A stretch of 64,000 nucleotides of DNA, from contig CANRPX010000001.1 of NCBI GenBank assembly GCA_947632605.1, positions 1-64,000 of the forward strand. The letters run 5' to 3'. This document shows, in pieces, positions 62,442 to 64,000 of this stretch. The notes under the pieces are model-generated. The model was not told where the DNA came from and made no database searches. It saw only the letters and a program-made list of their open reading frames with translations. Numbering within the stretch: position 1 is the stretch's first letter; each line of letters opens with the position of its first letter. Position numbers and translations under genes: made by a program. Source of the DNA: an uncultured Clostridia bacterium. Lineage in GTDB: Bacteria > Bacillota > Clostridia > TANB77 > CAG-508.

Positions 62442-64000
62442 AAAACACTTGGAAAAGATGGTGAGAAATCTGTAAAAGCACAAATTTCTGATGAGCAATC
62501 TGCTCTTCAAAAAGCTGGACTTAAAACAATGAATTTCTTTATTAGTGTTAGAAATCATACAAGAGCTCCAGTAAATAAAGCAATAGGTACTTATGTTGCA
62601 TCACCTATATTTAGAGCACTTATGAGAGTTACACAATCTAAAACAGAAGAGCCAATAAGTGTTGATGGATTTTTGATTAAACCAATGGAGAGTATATTAG
62701 CTACTTCACAAAAACATTCAAGAGGAATGTTTAAAAACAAACCATCTCATAGATATCATGCAAGAAAAGACTTTTTTATAAGTAGAGAAAGAGAAGAATT
62801 AAAAGCAAAATCGGGACAAGATCAAGACTCAAAAAAAGTTCCAAGAGTAACAGTAGGACAACTTGTAAAATTAGCAATTGTTCCAAGAGTAAACGCAATT
62901 ATTAATTATAAAGAAGGCAATAAAGCAGTATTAAATGCTGGATTACATGATATAGAAGAAGCTACTGCTGAAAGACAAATGCAAATGCTTCAAAAAAGAC
63001 ATAAAATGAAGAGTTCTATTAGAAGAATAGCTTCATACGAAAAAGAAATAGAAGATTTAGAAGCCTTATTAAGAACAACGAAAAAACCAGAAGAAAAAGA
63101 AAAAATAGAACAAGTTTTGAAACAAAGAAAATTATATGCATTAAAATTAAAAGGTAGATTAGCAGAAGTAGAAAGAATAGAAGTAGACAGTGTTTCAACA
63201 GATGCAGTTTCTCTTGCTCAACATGATAAAGCAAATAAAGCTAATATATCAACTGTTGTAAGAGGATTTAAGTTAGGTGCAAAAATTGCTGCAAGTGCTT
63301 ATATTAGTAGATACATTTATGAAGAAATTGCACATAAATCAAAAACACCTGATACGTATGAATATATTCCAGGTGAAAAAAAGGTTGTAAAAAGAGAAGT
63401 TTCAGAAGTAATTACAGAAACAGTTCCAGGAATGGAAAAAGCTGATGTAGGAAAAATTACTTTAGATGATATATATTCTAAAGGTAGTGGACTTTTAACA
63501 TACGATGCTTATGGTGGAAAAACGATACAAGATAATACATCATTTTTTAGAGGATTAGCTTTTCATTATGAAGGAAAGTTATGTTCAGGATCAGATGGAA
63601 GAGGTTTTGATCCAACAGTTTTAACAGATGTAAAAATAGATCAAGCAATAGATGGTAATACAACAATAGTATCTTTAATTAAAGAAGTAATAAAAGATAA
63701 ATACGGAAAAGACCTTACAACAGATGAAATAAGTGATATGATAGTAAGAGGCGATATTTCAGGAATTGATATTTGGAGATCAACTTCTCAAGATGGTGTT
63801 CCAATGGGATGGCTTGATGCTACTGAAATCGTTCCAGATTTAGTAAGCAGTGGTTCACATGAAATTACAAAAGAAGTTGTAAAAACTGTAACAGATGTTG
63901 TTACAACTCCTGGAAAATATGTATTAAAGCCTGGAGTAGAATTTGAATATACAACAACAGAACTAAATCCATTAGCAGTAGCAGCAGAATTAGGACTTGA
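62442..64000 (+). CDS. Unknown protein, continuing frame, cut by the window end
   Basis: At least 519 codons without a stop, in the same frame as the preceding gene and starting right after its TAA. The first ATG in frame is at 62529 and has no ribosome site, which argues that this was once one protein of at least ~790 residues. The visible part has basic helical stretches, a coiled-coil-like region (~residues 185-240, counted from 62442) and a later part with many S, G, T and D residues, with GLAFHYEGKLCSGSDGRGFD. No family recognised. The 3' end lies outside the window. Confidence 0.6.

Overview
The window is low-GC chromosomal DNA from a member of the Bacillota, most likely a Clostridia-type anaerobe. 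The signs are a Spo0A-type DNA-binding domain, a T-box leader on a tRNA synthetase gene, a Gram-positive LexA box (GAAC-N4-GTTC), MutS2, ClpC, GHKL and OmpR-type regulators, strong AGGAGG ribosome sites and TTGACA/TATAAT promoters. TAA, TAG and TGA all act as stops, so translation table 11 fits. The species cannot be named from the sequence; an uncultured gut lineage is only a guess.

Layout. 1-4.8 kb: tRNA-Leu, mntP, a Spo0A-like regulator divergent from an ECF sigma/anti-sigma pair, a foreign-looking secreted protein and an orphan GHKL kinase. 4.8-8.8 kb: rpsB-tsf and a DUF2207 membrane protein whose glycine tail is frameshifted. 8.8-13.4 kb: carAB behind a promoter, a short U-rich leader ORF and an intrinsic terminator, which together look like an attenuator. 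13.4-19.4 kb: tetR-fadD, an unknown acidic protein, and a zinc/cadmium-type arsR-P-ATPase operon with a clear operator. 19.5-26.3 kb: trpS, obg, an HD-domain gene, lexA with its SOS box, and mutS2 on the minus strand. 26.4-29 kb: three single-gene units with higher GC and their own promoters and terminators (an unknown protein, a SleB-type hydrolase and a duplicated-domain unknown), then a CAU tRNA. 29.2-32.4 kb: small membrane proteins including a DUF2975/XRE/DUF4173 operon.

32.5-39 kb is an accessory region. A 4.66-kb integrative mobilizable element sits in the 3' end of tRNA-Tyr, bounded by a 43-bp direct repeat. It has a truncated tyrosine integrase, a MobV relaxase, a pMV158-type oriT containing TAGTGTG/TTA, a V8-like serine protease and an unknown membrane protein. 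Its right-end sequence recurs 1.8 kb further on, past two more unknown membrane-anchored proteins, which suggests a second, decayed element in tandem. Val, Asp and Phe tRNAs follow.

39.4-64 kb is mostly housekeeping: guaA (long form), a MATE transporter fused to a cytidylate-kinase-like domain, mgtE, a two-component system, clpC, a CDF transporter, leuS, a cysteine desulfurase, nfeD-stomatin, mltG, T-box-aspS and lysS. The last gene has an in-frame TAA after codon 274, and the same frame then stays open to the window end.

Metal handling recurs (mntP, arsR-P-ATPase, CDF, mgtE), as does translation (rpsB, tsf, trpS, leuS, aspS, lysS and six tRNAs). All coordinates and alignments were made by eye; no database search was run.
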